This document shows positions 17,838-25,995 of a stretch of DNA of 64,000 nt, piece by piece. Source of the stretch: Janibacter sp. DB-40 (lineage in GTDB: Bacteria; Actinomycetota; Actinomycetes; Actinomycetales; Dermatophilaceae); NCBI RefSeq assembly GCF_029510815.1, contig NZ_CP120360.1, forward strand, positions 248,001-312,000, in the 5' to 3' direction. Within the stretch, counting starts at the first letter, position 1, and the number at the start of each line of letters is the position of its first letter. A program made the translations under genes and the position numbers. The notes under the pieces are model-generated. The model was not told the origin of the DNA, searched no databases, and saw only the letters and a program-made list of their open reading frames with translations.

Positions 17838-18793
17838 CCGCCGTCACCCGTGGAGAGTTGGTGGCCGCCTTCCCACGCTGCGTACGTCGCACCGTCTTCA
17901 CGCGTCCATGCCACGCGTCCGTTGATGGAGACCGTTCCCAGGCAGATGGCGCCGGCGGCGGAGGGAGAGGAGAAGGCCACGTCTCTGGTCAGACTGCCGC
18001 TGCCGTCGCTGCCTGCTTCGATGGATCCGTCCTGGACGAGTTGGCCGTGTTGCGACTGGCGCAGTTCGTACTGCCGGGCTGAGCTTGGGCTGTAATCGTC
18101 CCGGTCGGGCATGACCGCACGCACTCGTGATCCGGCAAGGACGGTGAACTCTCCGTCGATGACCTGCGCCTTGGCATCGACACCCTTGCTGGCCTGGCGG
18201 AGATAGAACGTCGGCGACTCGGTCGGCGCCGCTTGCGCCGGGGAGCCTGCGGCCGCGGGAGGCGCTCCAACCTGCGGCGTGCGGGTTTCGCGGCCACGGA
18301 AGACGTCGACACCCAGGACGGGCAGGACGACCCGAAGCTGTTCGATGAAGTACTCCATGTCCGAGGCGTCGGCCTCCGGCAGGTCGGCTCCACCGGTGGG
18401 CTCGTTCCCGTTCTCCAGGGGCACGCGACCGATGGCTTTGGCCAGGCGGACGAGCCGAGCCTCGAGATAGCGCACGTGAGCACTGGTGAGATTCATGTCC
18501 TTGGAGGTCACGATCGCCACATCGGTCCAGAAGTCCTTCTGGATGTCGTGATGCTGCAGACGCTTGGCCACGTCGTCGCTCTGCCCGACGTAGGCCAGCC
18601 GACCACCGCTGTCGGGGTCCTCGCCCAACAAGATGTAGACACCCGTCCTGTGGGACTCAGCGCGGCGACGGATTTCCCCCAACTTCTCCCGAGAGCCCTT
18701 CAGCACGTGACCCGTCCAGTTGACGATCTCCGCCGTGATCAGACCCCCTGCGGTCCCATCGACCAAGAACAGACGAAGCTGCTTGCCAACCAC
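17834..18793 (-). CDS. GIY-YIG nuclease with C-terminal DUF4357
   Basis: This is a 319-aa nuclease. The GIY-YIG core is present as GVYILL at residues 51-56 and LAYVGQS at 66-72, with the catalytic Arg in DVAKRLQ (about 78) and the metal-binding Glu in RYLEARLVRL (about 112). A linker rich in Ala/Pro (about 175-200) leads to a C-terminal DUF4357 domain ending with AFSSPSAAGAICLG and SINGRVAWTRED. Such fusions are found in restriction and mobile-element contexts. It begins the two-gene unit that ends in the frameshifted remnant. Whether it restricts foreign DNA or serves as a homing-type enzyme cannot be decided from sequence. The 289 bp upstream have no gene. Confidence 0.85.
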   Translation of the reverse strand: MVGKQLRLFLVDGTAGGLITAEIVNWTGHVLKGSREKLGEIRRRAESHRTGVYILLGEDPDSGGRLAYVGQSDDVAKRLQHHDIQKDFWTDVAIVTSKDMNLTSAHVRYLEARLVRLAKAIGRVPLENGNEPTGGADLPEADASDMEYFIEQLRVVLPVLGVDVFRGRETRTPQVGAPPAAAGSPAQAAPTESPTFYLRQASKGVDAKAQVIDGEFTVLAGSRVRAVMPDRDDYSPSSARQYELRQSQHGQLVQDGSIEAGSDGSGSLTRDVAFSSPSAAGAICLGTVSINGRVAWTREDGATYAAWEGGHQLSTGDGG

Positions 18794-19082
18794 AGCACTC
18801 CCTTTCCATCGAAGCCGTTGGTCTGCACGTCAGTGTGGCACCGAGCCCTGTCTGCCCGGCCCGTGAACTGAGTACAAGTTCGGCCGGTCTCCGGAGCGTC
18901 CCGTGGATGAAGCCATGAAGGGATGAGTGCTGCCCGACTGCTCGACGGCCAACGCGATTCGCGGGGCGGGGTTGTCGCCTCCATTTTCGTTTGCCCTACC
19001 GATTCCGGTTCGGGCGCCCCTTCGGCGCACCTTCAGAGCGTGAGCGCTAGTCCGGTTGGGTGAGTGCTAGTGCTGGGACGGG

Positions 19083-19556
19083 TCACTCGTCTGGTTCGAT
19101 GCGGCGAATCCGTGAGGAGATCCGCCACTGCACTTGGGATGGGTTGGCCGGGTCTTCGAAGTAGACGAGGAATGTTCCGCCGACCTCGGGCCACACCCTG
19201 ACGTCCCAGATGGGCGCTTCGACCGCGTCCCACGCGAAGGATTGCGAGCCCTCACCGGGACGGCGGGCGTAGGTGAACCGGTTCAGGTCCCACGCGTGGA
19301 CTGTCCGTTGCGTGAAAACCAGCCAACGACCGTTCATGTCCGGGCTGAGGCACTGGATCTCCTCAGGTTGCCTGTCCTGGGATTCGATGCTGTCTGAGTT
19401 CGCGGTATCGCTGATGTCGTCCACGCCCCAAGACTGCTCCAGGGATGTGACATCACCACGCGCCCGAGATTCGGGGTAAAGCCGGCCGACCAGCCCCAGA
19501 GTCGTCCAAGTCGCAAAGGTAGTTGAGAGTTGCGGCTCATGCGCTCTGGTTGGCAA
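19083..19556 (-). CDS. Hypothetical protein
   Basis: No family recognised. The 157-aa product has no membrane segment. The C-terminal 90 residues are rich in Trp and aromatic residues arranged like beta strands (GRWLVFTQRTVHAWDLNRF, WDVRVWPEVGGTFLVYFED, VQWRISSRIRRI), suggesting a small beta domain. The first 50 residues are less convincing, so the true start may be an internal codon; no clear ribosome site was found at the ATG at 19556. It lies alone between the GIY-YIG gene and a MORN-like gene, both on the same strand. Confidence 0.5.
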   Translation of the reverse strand: MPTRAHEPQLSTTFATWTTLGLVGRLYPESRARGDVTSLEQSWGVDDISDTANSDSIESQDRQPEEIQCLSPDMNGRWLVFTQRTVHAWDLNRFTYARRPGEGSQSFAWDAVEAPIWDVRVWPEVGGTFLVYFEDPANPSQVQWRISSRIRRIEPDE

Positions 19557-19627
19557 GGCCTGCCGCCGGGGTTCCCCCGGCCACGGCTAGCCGTCATCGG
19601 GACGGTGGCGGAACGCGACTGGTCGTG

Positions 19628-20014
19628 TCAGGCGAGCGCGGCAGAGACAGCGACGTAGAGCTCGGCCATCGTGTCGACCTCTTCCTCCCACCACTTACAG
19701 ACTCTCGCGAGCGTCTCGAGCACCTGTGGGGACGTGCCGGGATGATGCATGGACAGCCAGGCAGCCACGACATCGTGGGCAGTGACCTTCCGACCCTCGA
19801 GCCACCAACCGTGTTCCTCCCGCTCGTAGACGATGGCGGGTCCGTCGAGGCGGTGGCGGTCACCGTGTCGTAACCAGCGCCACCCGGTGTTGCCGTCGAC
19901 GACGGCTGCGCCGTCTGTGCGGTGCAGAAGGCCCTGAGTGTCGACCCACGCGAAGTCGCCCATGCGGGTGGACGGGCAGTCGCAGTAGAAGCTGCGGCAT
20001 TGGTCGAAGCTCAT
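19628..20014 (-). CDS. Small MORN/YwqK-like repeat protein
   Basis: This 128-aa cytoplasmic protein contains a short beta-hairpin repeat pattern: LHRTDGAAVVDGNTGWRWLR, then HRLDGPAIVYEREEHGWWLEG. This LHR-x-DGPA-x(n)-GWW-x-G pattern is common in phage and plasmid hypothetical proteins and in YwqK/MORN-type proteins. The N-terminus has a Cys-rich patch CRSFYCDC that might bind metal. The C-terminal 50 residues are helical. I choose the ATG at 20014, because upstream sequence in this frame becomes Pro/Arg-rich and enters a non-coding repeat. Function unknown; the family is often carried by mobile DNA. Confidence 0.6.
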   Translation of the reverse strand: MSFDQCRSFYCDCPSTRMGDFAWVDTQGLLHRTDGAAVVDGNTGWRWLRHGDRHRLDGPAIVYEREEHGWWLEGRKVTAHDVVAAWLSMHHPGTSPQVLETLARVCKWWEEEVDTMAELYVAVSAALA

Positions 20015-20218
20015 GTGTGGACCGTGCCGACGATGCCCTCGGTGGCAGTGGCCGCTGATACCCCGGAGGCCTGTCGATGCCGGCCAGGAAGTCGGCACTG
20101 ACTTCTGACGTGGACGTCCGTGCGAGCATGCTGGGTGGTGGCAGGGGTTGGTGTAGCAACGGTCCGCCGTTCCATCTAGCGACCTGCTCTGCGCGTCGGC
20201 GCCGTCGCGGGGGCGGGT

Positions 20219-20392
20219 GGGTGCAGCGGGGGTGATCACCTCCTTTCTGGTCGCTGCACCCAACCGAGCGCCGCCCCCTGTGTGCGGGCTGCCTGCCGGT
20301 GCTGGGTTTCGTTTTCGCTGTGCAGTTGTCAAGGGTCGTGACGCTCAAGACCGAGGACCGCAGGTCTTGCGCCACTGGAGAAGGTCCGGTCT
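20219..20392 (+). repeat. Two-hairpin repeat unit, copy 1
   Basis: Hairpin A has perfect 10-bp arms (20219-20228 GGGTGCAGCG and 20252-20261) around a 23-nt loop. The loop contains GATCACCTCCTTTCT (20234-20248), the same string as the 3' end of bacterial 16S rRNA (anti-Shine-Dalgarno). Hairpin B has 7-bp arms CAAGACC (20346-20352) and GGTCTTG (20363-20369), followed by GCGCCACTGGAGAA. The whole arrangement recurs at 21024-21196. No gene can be supported in 20015-20624. Confidence 0.6.
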
Positions 20393-20624
20393 TCGGCGTG
20401 GGTGGCAATCACCGGCTACTTGTCCGGCGTCGACGGTGAAGATCGCGCCGACCGGGTCCTCCGCGTGGAGTCGTGCCCCCGCATCCACTTGCGCGGTAGC
20501 AGCCGGGTCCCGCCCAGGTGCCCACACGCCGACACGCAGCGCACGCCCAGGGAGACTCAAGGAGGCCCCGGGTCACCTACGTGCAGGCACTGCCACCACC
20601 CCGTCGAGCGGCACCATCGGCCCC

Positions 20625-20798
20625 ATGCCTAATGCGCCTGAGCCGCCCTTCGTCGTCTGGGTCGTCACCGTCCGGGACCGCATCTCGATGATTCTCGCCA
20701 CCAGCGAAGGTGCCGGCGTTCACCGCGACTTCCTCATCGAGACCGTCGGCGAAGACCCTGCCGACGTCGATGTCCAGGACTGGTACGTGATGCGATGA
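20625..20798 (+). CDS. Small hypothetical protein
   Basis: This encodes 57 aa beginning MPNAPEPPFVVWVVTVRDRI and ending DPADVDVQDWYVMR. The pattern (hydrophobic strand VVWVVTV, helix ISMILATSEG, acidic tail) is protein-like, and the codon usage is good compared with the flanking repeat DNA. No ribosome site is obvious before the ATG. It lies between the two copies of the hairpin repeat. No family recognised. Confidence 0.38.
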   Translation: MPNAPEPPFVVWVVTVRDRISMILATSEGAGVHRDFLIETVGEDPADVDVQDWYVMR

Positions 20799-21023
20799 CC
20801 GATGCGGCACGTTGCCGCGGGTCGCCTGCCCAATGTGCTCCGCGCACCTGCAGTCAGACCAGGTTCCACGGCATGGCCGAAGTACGCCAAAGCAGCCGCC
20901 CTCGTCCTGATCGCGACCTGAAAGTTGTGCCCGCGGTGGGCTCCGTGGCAATGGCGCAGTCGTCCGTGCAGTCGTTCCTTCGCCGCCGTGGTGGTCGTGG
21001 TGCTTGGGCGTGCGCACCGGGTC

Positions 21024-21196
21024 GGTGCAGCCGCGTTATTCACCTCCCTTCTGACCGCTGCAGCTGACTCAGTCACCGGCCCATGCCGGTGCCGCCCCGC
21101 CGGGGTGGTGCTGGTGTCATCGCTGTGGAGTGTTGAAGGTCCGTGACGCCAAGACCGTGGACCGCGGGTCTTGCGCCACTGGAGAAGTTCCGGTCT
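21024..21196 (+). repeat. Two-hairpin repeat unit, copy 2
   Basis: This is a diverged direct copy of 20219-20392. Hairpin A has shorter arms (TGCAGC 21026-21031 and GCTGCA 21057-21062) around a loop with TTATTCACCTCCCTTCTGACC. Hairpin B is fully conserved (CAAGACC 21150-21156, GGTCTTG 21167-21173), followed by CGCCACTGGAGAAGTTCCGG. It lies about 415 bp before the recombinase-fold gene at 21611. The stretch 20799-21610 has no gene that I can support. Confidence 0.58.
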
Positions 21197-21610
21197 AGCG
21201 CGTGTGCAGCAACTCCTGGTCGCGTGCCCGTGCAGCGGCCTCTCGGTGGCGGGGAATCGCGCGATCGCTGCTGCGGGTGCAGCTGTGCCTCGCCGGGTCG
21301 CGCAATCGGCGCCGGGTGTGCGAAGGGGAGCACAGCTGAGGCTGTTGTAGATCCCGGCCTGAAACCATGCCGCCTTCCGGTTCGACTGAGCGCGGCAGGC
21401 GCAGGAGTCGAAAGGGCCGAGGGCATCGCCCCGGACGCTTTGGCCGCGGTGACACCCAGAGGGACCGGTGTCTCGGTCGGTTGTCGCAAGTGGCCGCCAG
21501 CTGGCGTGACCGCTGCATGTGTCCGGGGTCACACAGCGGGCATTGCGGCTGTGTGGGTGGGCTCGGACAAGTCCTGGTGTTCGATCCAATTCCCAGACAG
21601 GAGCACCACC

Positions 21611-22540
21611 ATGAACACGATCACCACGACCACTGCGAGCTCGGCCACCGATAACGATGCGGGCTGCCTTCGTCCTCTGCCTTCCGAACTGGACCTGGTT
21701 TCGATCGCCGAGATGACCGCACAGCTCGAGGTACTCGCCAGGGAAGGCTTCGGGGCGCGCGAAGGGTCAGCAGACGAATTGCTGGACAGGATGGCAGTCA
21801 TCGAACTCGCGGCCGGCCGGAGGGGGATCTGCAGTGTCAGGGACATGCTCTTGAACCAGCACTGCTTGTTGCTCGATCTGGCGGAGTTCGAGGAGGTCAC
21901 GGGGCCGCCGGAGCGTGACACGAGTGAGGACCTGCACATCTACAGGAACCTGATGCTCGCCATCGCGGTCTCTGCGGCTGAGTCAGTCGGGTGCAGCGTG
22001 GCCCGAATCTACGCCCAGTCTGTCCGCCTCGGGCCGCGCACCTGCGCCCCGACTCGGGCGTTGGCCAGCGACGAGATCCTGTTGCTGCGCACCATGGCGA
22101 TGGTGGAGCAGCTTGCGGACTCAACGTCGGTGATGCCGGTGGTGTACGCCTTGATGGATGCGGGTCTGTCGGTGGAGGAGACCATCCACTTCGCCCCCGA
22201 GGACTTTCACGCCCCGGGGGAGACTTTCCCCTTCGCCCGGGTCCTTGCTTGGGGTAGTTCGCAGTACGAACCGGGAATCATCCGCTGTGACGTGTTCGCC
22301 TCGTGCATTCTGTCGCGGTACACCTCCACCGTCCTGGCAGCAGGTGCCTCAGCGACTGAGATGCTGGGAGGACACACGGACACGCAGGACACCAGTGGTT
22401 GGGATGCTGCCGAACGCGCTACTGACTTCGTCCTCAACCGGTTCCTGGACAAGGCTGGCCTGCTGCATGCATGCCACGGCATCACCAGTGACGGTTCGAG
22501 GCGGCTCCGCATCGAGGACGTCGAGGAGGCGCTCGACTGA
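21611..22540 (+). CDS. Degenerate tyrosine-recombinase-fold protein, copy 1
   Basis: This 309-aa protein is alignable by eye with the products at 34585 and 40368: YRNLMLAIAVSAA, LASDEILLLRTMAMV, ALMDAGLSVEETIHF and FVLNRFLDKAGLL have clear counterparts. The segment ALMDAGLSVEETIHF (about residues 180-194) occupies the place of recombinase box I (TGLR-x-SEL), but the catalytic Arg is Ser. The protein ends soon after the box II region (SDGSRRLRIEDVEE), so the C-terminal part with the nucleophilic Tyr is missing. It may act as a DNA-binding accessory protein or be a decaying copy. An AGGAG site precedes the ATG, and a long hairpin follows the stop. Unlike its relatives it has no transposase partner beside it. 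Confidence 0.55.
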   Translation: MNTITTTTASSATDNDAGCLRPLPSELDLVSIAEMTAQLEVLAREGFGAREGSADELLDRMAVIELAAGRRGICSVRDMLLNQHCLLLDLAEFEEVTGPPERDTSEDLHIYRNLMLAIAVSAAESVGCSVARIYAQSVRLGPRTCAPTRALASDEILLLRTMAMVEQLADSTSVMPVVYALMDAGLSVEETIHFAPEDFHAPGETFPFARVLAWGSSQYEPGIIRCDVFASCILSRYTSTVLAAGASATEMLGGHTDTQDTSGWDAAERATDFVLNRFLDKAGLLHACHGITSDGSRRLRIEDVEEALD

Positions 22541-22585
22541 GGTCAGGTAGGGCGGGGGCCGGTGACGACCCGCGCGAGAGTCGCT

Positions 22586-22620
22586 GAGGGAGGGCGGAGT
22601 CCGTGACTCCACCCTCCCTC
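22586..22620. terminator. Long hairpin terminator after recombinase-fold gene 1
   Basis: The stem pairs GAGGGAGGG-C-GGAGTC (22586-22601) with GACTCC-A-CCCTCCCTC (22605-22620) around a CGT loop, with a single C/A mismatch. It is one of four related hairpins in the island (also 23843, 34531, 39681). Confidence 0.7.
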
Positions 22621-22776
22621 TGCGCTGCGATCGTGTGTCAACGGAGACCTTGACGGTCGGCTTCCGGCCGGAGTCACCGCGGGTGCCCGGACGGTGCCCG
22701 TCCGATTCTCTCGCTGCAGTGGCAGCACCGACGCGCCCACCCTCGTGGTGAAGGTGGGCGCTGCGCTGCCGGGGGG

Positions 22777-23268
22777 TCAGGCGGAATCTGCGGCGACCTT
22801 CTCCCGCGCGGTCTTGAACAGGTCGGCGCGCTCGGCCCGGATGAGGTAGCGGCCAATGCCGTCCTCGTCCTCGTAGAAGTAGGTCGGGAGGCCGCGGCTG
22901 ATCTTCGCGCCGTGGCGGCCCGGCCAGGCCAGGACGCCCGCGATGCCGTGGGCGCCGTTCTTGACCCCGATCTTCTCGGCGATCTCATCCCCGGTGTAGG
23001 GGGTGTCGGGGTCGTCCATGAGGAGCGAGAACATGGCCCGCGCCTGCGGCGAGTACTTCCGCCATAGGGTCAGGGCGTCCGCGTAGTCCTCCGCGGTGGT
23101 TCCCCAAGGAACGCGGGGCTTCGGGGGCTCAAGGGCCTCTGCCGGGTCCCCCTCGGGGCTCTGAGGGGTATTGGAGGAGAGGCTGAGCGAGCCAGCGAGC
23201 CAGAGACCGAAGAACTGGTAGAACTCGGCGGTGCGGTCGTTGGGGACGGGGACGGTGATGTCGGCCAT
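22777..23268 (-). CDS. Hypothetical actinobacterial protein, DUF6416-like
   Basis: This 163-aa soluble protein contains a helical N-terminus (FYQFFGLWLAGS), an acidic/proline linker (SPEGDPAEALEPPKP) and a C-terminal winged-helix-like part: LTLWRKYSPQARAMFSLLMD, TGDEIAEKIGVKNGAHGIAG, VLAWPGRHGAKISRGLP. This pattern resembles a conserved actinobacterial family of unknown function, tentatively DUF6416. The ATG at 23268 is chosen over the one at 23361, because the longer version reads through promoter-like DNA. The AT-rich region upstream contains the palindrome TATTG-ACC-CAATA. A role as a transcription factor is possible but not shown. Confidence 0.62.
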   Translation of the reverse strand: MADITVPVPNDRTAEFYQFFGLWLAGSLSLSSNTPQSPEGDPAEALEPPKPRVPWGTTAEDYADALTLWRKYSPQARAMFSLLMDDPDTPYTGDEIAEKIGVKNGAHGIAGVLAWPGRHGAKISRGLPTYFYEDEDGIGRYLIRAERADLFKTAREKVAADSA

Positions 23269-23350
23269 GACGGCTTCCTTTGGTTGGTGCATCCCCGAGC
23301 GGGGTGCGTAGAACAAGTATGCACTCCCTACAGAGGGAAGTAAAGAAGTA

Positions 23351-23363
23351 TATTGACCCAATA
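23351..23363. promoter_or_regulatory. Palindrome in promoter of the 22777 gene
   Basis: TATTG-ACC-CAATA is a perfect 5-3-5 inverted repeat inside an AT-rich stretch (23315-23385) that stands out from the GC-rich surroundings. It is placed about 85 bp upstream of the gene on the minus strand. It probably holds the promoter and an operator. Confidence 0.45.
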
Positions 23364-23739
23364 CAGAACCCTGTTACTTAGGCACAGTCGGCACCCAGGG
23401 GCCTAGCGTCACCGGCGCGCAAGGGTGCGCTGCCAGCTGCGGATGGGCTCGGATGTGGTGTGGCCGTGGTGGTGGGAGTCGACGATCCAGGACTGGGCGG
23501 AGCAGCGAGCGGTGTTCCAGCCGCTCGTGCGGCGCGTGGTACCTGACACGAGGTGCGCCGCGGGGGCACGTGACGCGCCAGGGCGTGGGGGCGCCACCCG
23601 GCGGCGGGTGCTAGCTAACAAGGGGTGGCTCGCGCGGCCGAGGTGCGCGGGGACCGACGCGTCGTGCTGGTCGATGTAGCGATGCTCTGGGTCGCACGCG
23701 GAGACCGACCGCGTGGCATAGCAGGTGCGGCGGGCGCGC

Positions 23740-23796
23740 ATAACCAGTGACGGGCTGCGGGCGCGTCTCGACGACGTCGTGGAGGCGTTCGACTGA
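23740..23796 (+). pseudogene. 3'-terminal remnant of a recombinase-fold gene
   Basis: The 57 bases ATAACCAGTGACGGG... to the TGA at 23794 match the last 60 bases of the gene at 21611 (22481-22540): both read TSDG then basic residues then (I/L)(E/D)DVVEAFD/EEALD and stop. The GGCCGGGTGTAG-like sequence and a related terminator hairpin also follow here. The rest of the gene is not recognisable upstream, so this is a leftover of a second copy. Confidence 0.6.
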
Positions 23797-23842
23797 GGCC
23801 GGGTGTAGGGCGTGCGGTCTGGTGAGCCGCGCCGGAACCCCT

Positions 23843-23876
23843 GAAGGAGGGGGGAGTTACGACTCCGCCCTCCTTC
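23843..23876. terminator. Hairpin terminator after the recombinase remnant
   Basis: GAAGGAGGG-G-GGAGT (23843-23857) pairs with ACTCC-G-CCCTCCTTC (23862-23876), with a single G/G mismatch. It is a diverged sibling of the hairpin at 22586-22620 and sits at the same distance from the stop codon. The stretch from here to 24121 holds no intact gene; a short segment DVWWVDLTQR near 24058-24087 echoes the protein at 39151. Confidence 0.6.
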
Positions 23877-24121
23877 TGTCATCTCGTTCGGCGTCGACAG
23901 ATCGAGCGCCGGCCGCACTCTCCGGCATTGGTGCGCTTGGTGAGTACGAGCGGGCCAGTCCCGGCACAGGTCCACCGTGACCGGATGAGCGAACGGAGGG
24001 CTGCACCGTGTAGGGCCAGTTCGGCCACGGAGGAACGGCCTTTGCGAGTCCCCCGGGATGTCTGGTGGGTGGACCTCACCCAGCGATTGGATGCGCGCGA
24101 CTTGCCGCGTGGTTGCAGCGG

Positions 24122-25090
24122 TTAGGGGTTGGTGTGCAGCGCGATGGTTTCGTTGATCGCTGCGGCCGTCATCGTCGCGGTTTCTGCGATCTGTTCGCGC
24201 ATGCGGTCGAGGAGTTCCATGATCTCTTGGGCAGCTTCGTCGCTGAGGCCCTCATCCAGCGGTTCGTACTGGTGGCGTGCCATGTGGGCCTCGATGGCCG
24301 TGATCCGGGCGGCCGTGTCGGGCAGTTCCGGCTGGTTGCGCAGGTAGTCGTCGTAACGCACTTGGCCTTTGGCGGTGTTGCAGTCGCGACAGGCCGGCAC
24401 GAGGTTGCCGAGCCGGTGCTCACCCAAGGCCTTCTTGATCAGGGTCTTGTTGCCAGGCGTCTTGATCCGGATGCTGATCGGCACGGCGTGGTCCATCACC
24501 AGTTGTCGCCCGCTGCTGCAGTAGACGCAACGGTGACCGAATGAGGCCTTGACCGTCAGCCAGTCCTTCTGAGTGAAGGATTCCTGGCCCAGCCGGCCCA
24601 GGACGTTTCGTACCGCGGAGTTCTGCGCGTTGCCGATGGCGTGCACCTTGTGCCGGGCGCCGCTTGGCGAACCGGACTCTGTTGCGGCCGCCGTTGCTGG
24701 CGGTGGGGGTGGGGGCGTGGTGATCTCGGTCAGTTGGGTGTCGAAGGCATCGCTGGAGATGCCAACAGGCGTCAGACCCTTCTCGGCCAGGTACAGCAGG
24801 AAGTGCTCGCGATGATTCTTCCGCTCCACCCAATGGTTGGTGACTCGGACCTCGTGGTCGAGCACCTGGTAGACGGGGGCCCAGTATCGGTCCTTGCCGT
24901 TCTTGTCCTGCTGCCGGATCAGTTCGGCCTCGGCCGGTGTCGCCAAGAAGGCCCAGTTGAGGTTGAAGACTTCGTTGCAGTACTCCTTGTCGGAGAGCTT
25001 GGTGATCTCTTCCGGGTCGTACTGAGCGCAGTGCTCGAAGATCTGCGGCAGGTTGTCTCGGACGAGTTGTCCGATCAGGGGCTCTTCCAT
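24122..25090 (-). CDS. HNH endonuclease
   Basis: This 322-aa protein has a C-terminal HNH nuclease domain. A zinc pair CVYC is at residues 188-191, the catalytic DHAVP at about 201-205, LGNLVPACRDCN at about 227-238 and its Cys pair at 234/237. The N-terminal half is a helical region of unknown role with an Asn/Trp-rich patch (NLNWAFLATPAEAELIRQQ), then a proline run and linker (about residues 130-150). The ATG at 25090 has an AAGGAG site; the longer frame upstream covers the promoter. It is divergent from the FHA-like gene, and a perfect 20-bp palindrome lies 75 bp upstream. HNH enzymes of this type act as restriction or toxin nucleases; the target is unknown. Confidence 0.8.
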   Translation of the reverse strand: MEEPLIGQLVRDNLPQIFEHCAQYDPEEITKLSDKEYCNEVFNLNWAFLATPAEAELIRQQDKNGKDRYWAPVYQVLDHEVRVTNHWVERKNHREHFLLYLAEKGLTPVGISSDAFDTQLTEITTPPPPPPATAAATESGSPSGARHKVHAIGNAQNSAVRNVLGRLGQESFTQKDWLTVKASFGHRCVYCSSGRQLVMDHAVPISIRIKTPGNKTLIKKALGEHRLGNLVPACRDCNTAKGQVRYDDYLRNQPELPDTAARITAIEAHMARHQYEPLDEGLSDEAAQEIMELLDRMREQIAETATMTAAAINETIALHTNP

Positions 25091-25164
25091 GAGGACTCCT
25101 TGGGTGACGGCGGCGGGTGCCACGAGGTGTTGCAGGCGACAGTAGCGAGACAGGCGCACGTGGT

Positions 25165-25184
25165 GGGGTTACCCGGGTAACCCC
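25165..25184. promoter_or_regulatory. Perfect 20-bp palindrome, copy 1 (operator candidate)
   Basis: GGGGTTACCCGGGTAACCCC lies between the divergent HNH gene (start 25090) and the FHA-like gene (start 25211). Its inner 18 bp recur exactly at 25907-25924. The position suits an operator controlling both promoters. Confidence 0.65.
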
Positions 25185-25210
25185 GCCGCTGGGCTGACTA
25201 CCATCACGTC

Positions 25211-25921
25211 ATGGAGTGTCTCTACGACGGCAGGGTGAGGTTGAAGGTCGCCGGCGCGGTGCGTGGCACGTGGGCCCTGCCGACGGACGACGAGGTATCC
25301 GTGGGGCGAGTGTCCGGGGCCGGGATCCACATCCCCAACCGGTGGGTGCCGGAGCACCTGTGCCGGTTCCTGCCCTACGAGCAGGGCTGGTTGCTGCAGC
25401 TGGGGCGGGCGCGGGCGCGAGTGCTCAACAAGTACCTCGACGACATCACTTTCAACCCTCGCGCGGTCATCGCGTTGCAGCCCGGACGGACCAAGGTCTG
25501 GTTCCCGGAGCTGGACGATCTGTGCCGGATGGACGTGGTCATCGGCGCCGGCCAGGCCCAAGGGTTGCCAGTGGCCGAAGACCAAGAAGTCGTCGGTGAG
25601 CGCTCGCGTACCTCCTATGCCGCCTACCGGATCAACTTGACCCCCCTGCAACGTCAGCGGTTGGCGGTTGCCTTCGAGCACCTGCTGAAGGATCAGCGCC
25701 CGCCGGCGAATATCGCGGCCACGGCCGCTGCAAAGCTCGGCACGAGCGAGCAGGTGGTCAAGAAGGTGCTCGCCGAGACGAAGGAGAAGGTCAACCGCGA
25801 GCGGTGGCTCAACCTCGAGACCACCGAGCAGCTCGGCCACTACCTGGTCCGCCTCTCGCGCAACCTCATGTGGGACGACCTGCCTCCACAGTTCCGGGAC
25901 AGCGAGGGGTTACCCGGGTAA
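25211..25921 (+). CDS. FHA-like domain protein with C-terminal helical (HTH-like) region
   Basis: The N-terminal 115 residues follow the forkhead-associated pattern: SVGRVSGAGIHIPN (GR at 32-33), a V-x2-H at 46-49 (WVPEHLCRF), then GWLLQLG at 59-65 and a following loop with ...VLNKYL and LQPGRTKVWF. Such domains bind phosphothreonine. The usual Ser after GR-x(n) and the SRxH signature are altered (VPEH), so phosphopeptide binding is uncertain. Residues 150-230 are helical and resemble winged-helix regulators (LTPLQRQRLAVAFEHLL, AAKLGTSEQVVKKVL). It is therefore a candidate regulator for its neighbours. The last three codons and the stop are part of the second palindrome. The start ATG is 26 bp after the first palindrome. 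Confidence 0.6.
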   Translation: MECLYDGRVRLKVAGAVRGTWALPTDDEVSVGRVSGAGIHIPNRWVPEHLCRFLPYEQGWLLQLGRARARVLNKYLDDITFNPRAVIALQPGRTKVWFPELDDLCRMDVVIGAGQAQGLPVAEDQEVVGERSRTSYAAYRINLTPLQRQRLAVAFEHLLKDQRPPANIAATAAAKLGTSEQVVKKVLAETKEKVNRERWLNLETTEQLGHYLVRLSRNLMWDDLPPQFRDSEGLPG

Positions 25922-25924
25922 CCC
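25907..25924. promoter_or_regulatory. 18-bp palindrome, copy 2 (operator candidate)
   Basis: GGGTTACCCGGGTAACCC is identical to the core of the palindrome at 25165-25184. It covers the stop codon of the FHA-like gene and lies 71 bp before the ARPP-1-like gene, so it could control the downstream operon. Confidence 0.65.
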
Positions 25925-25995
25925 GGTCAAGACCTCGCTGGTGTGCATGCTCCTGTCATCGGTCCACTGGGGACTGAGGAGATGGGAGTTTGGTC

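Noticed and set aside
20234..20248. A fragment of 16S rRNA
   Set aside because: Only 15 bases match the 16S 3' end and nothing upstream resembles rRNA. The match lies in the loop of a hairpin with diverged copies elsewhere, so it is treated as a repeat element.
23425..23679. An 84-codon frame on the plus strand
   Set aside because: It begins plausibly but soon turns into Arg/Gly/Ala-rich low complexity, and the region is degraded mobile DNA; not supported as a gene.
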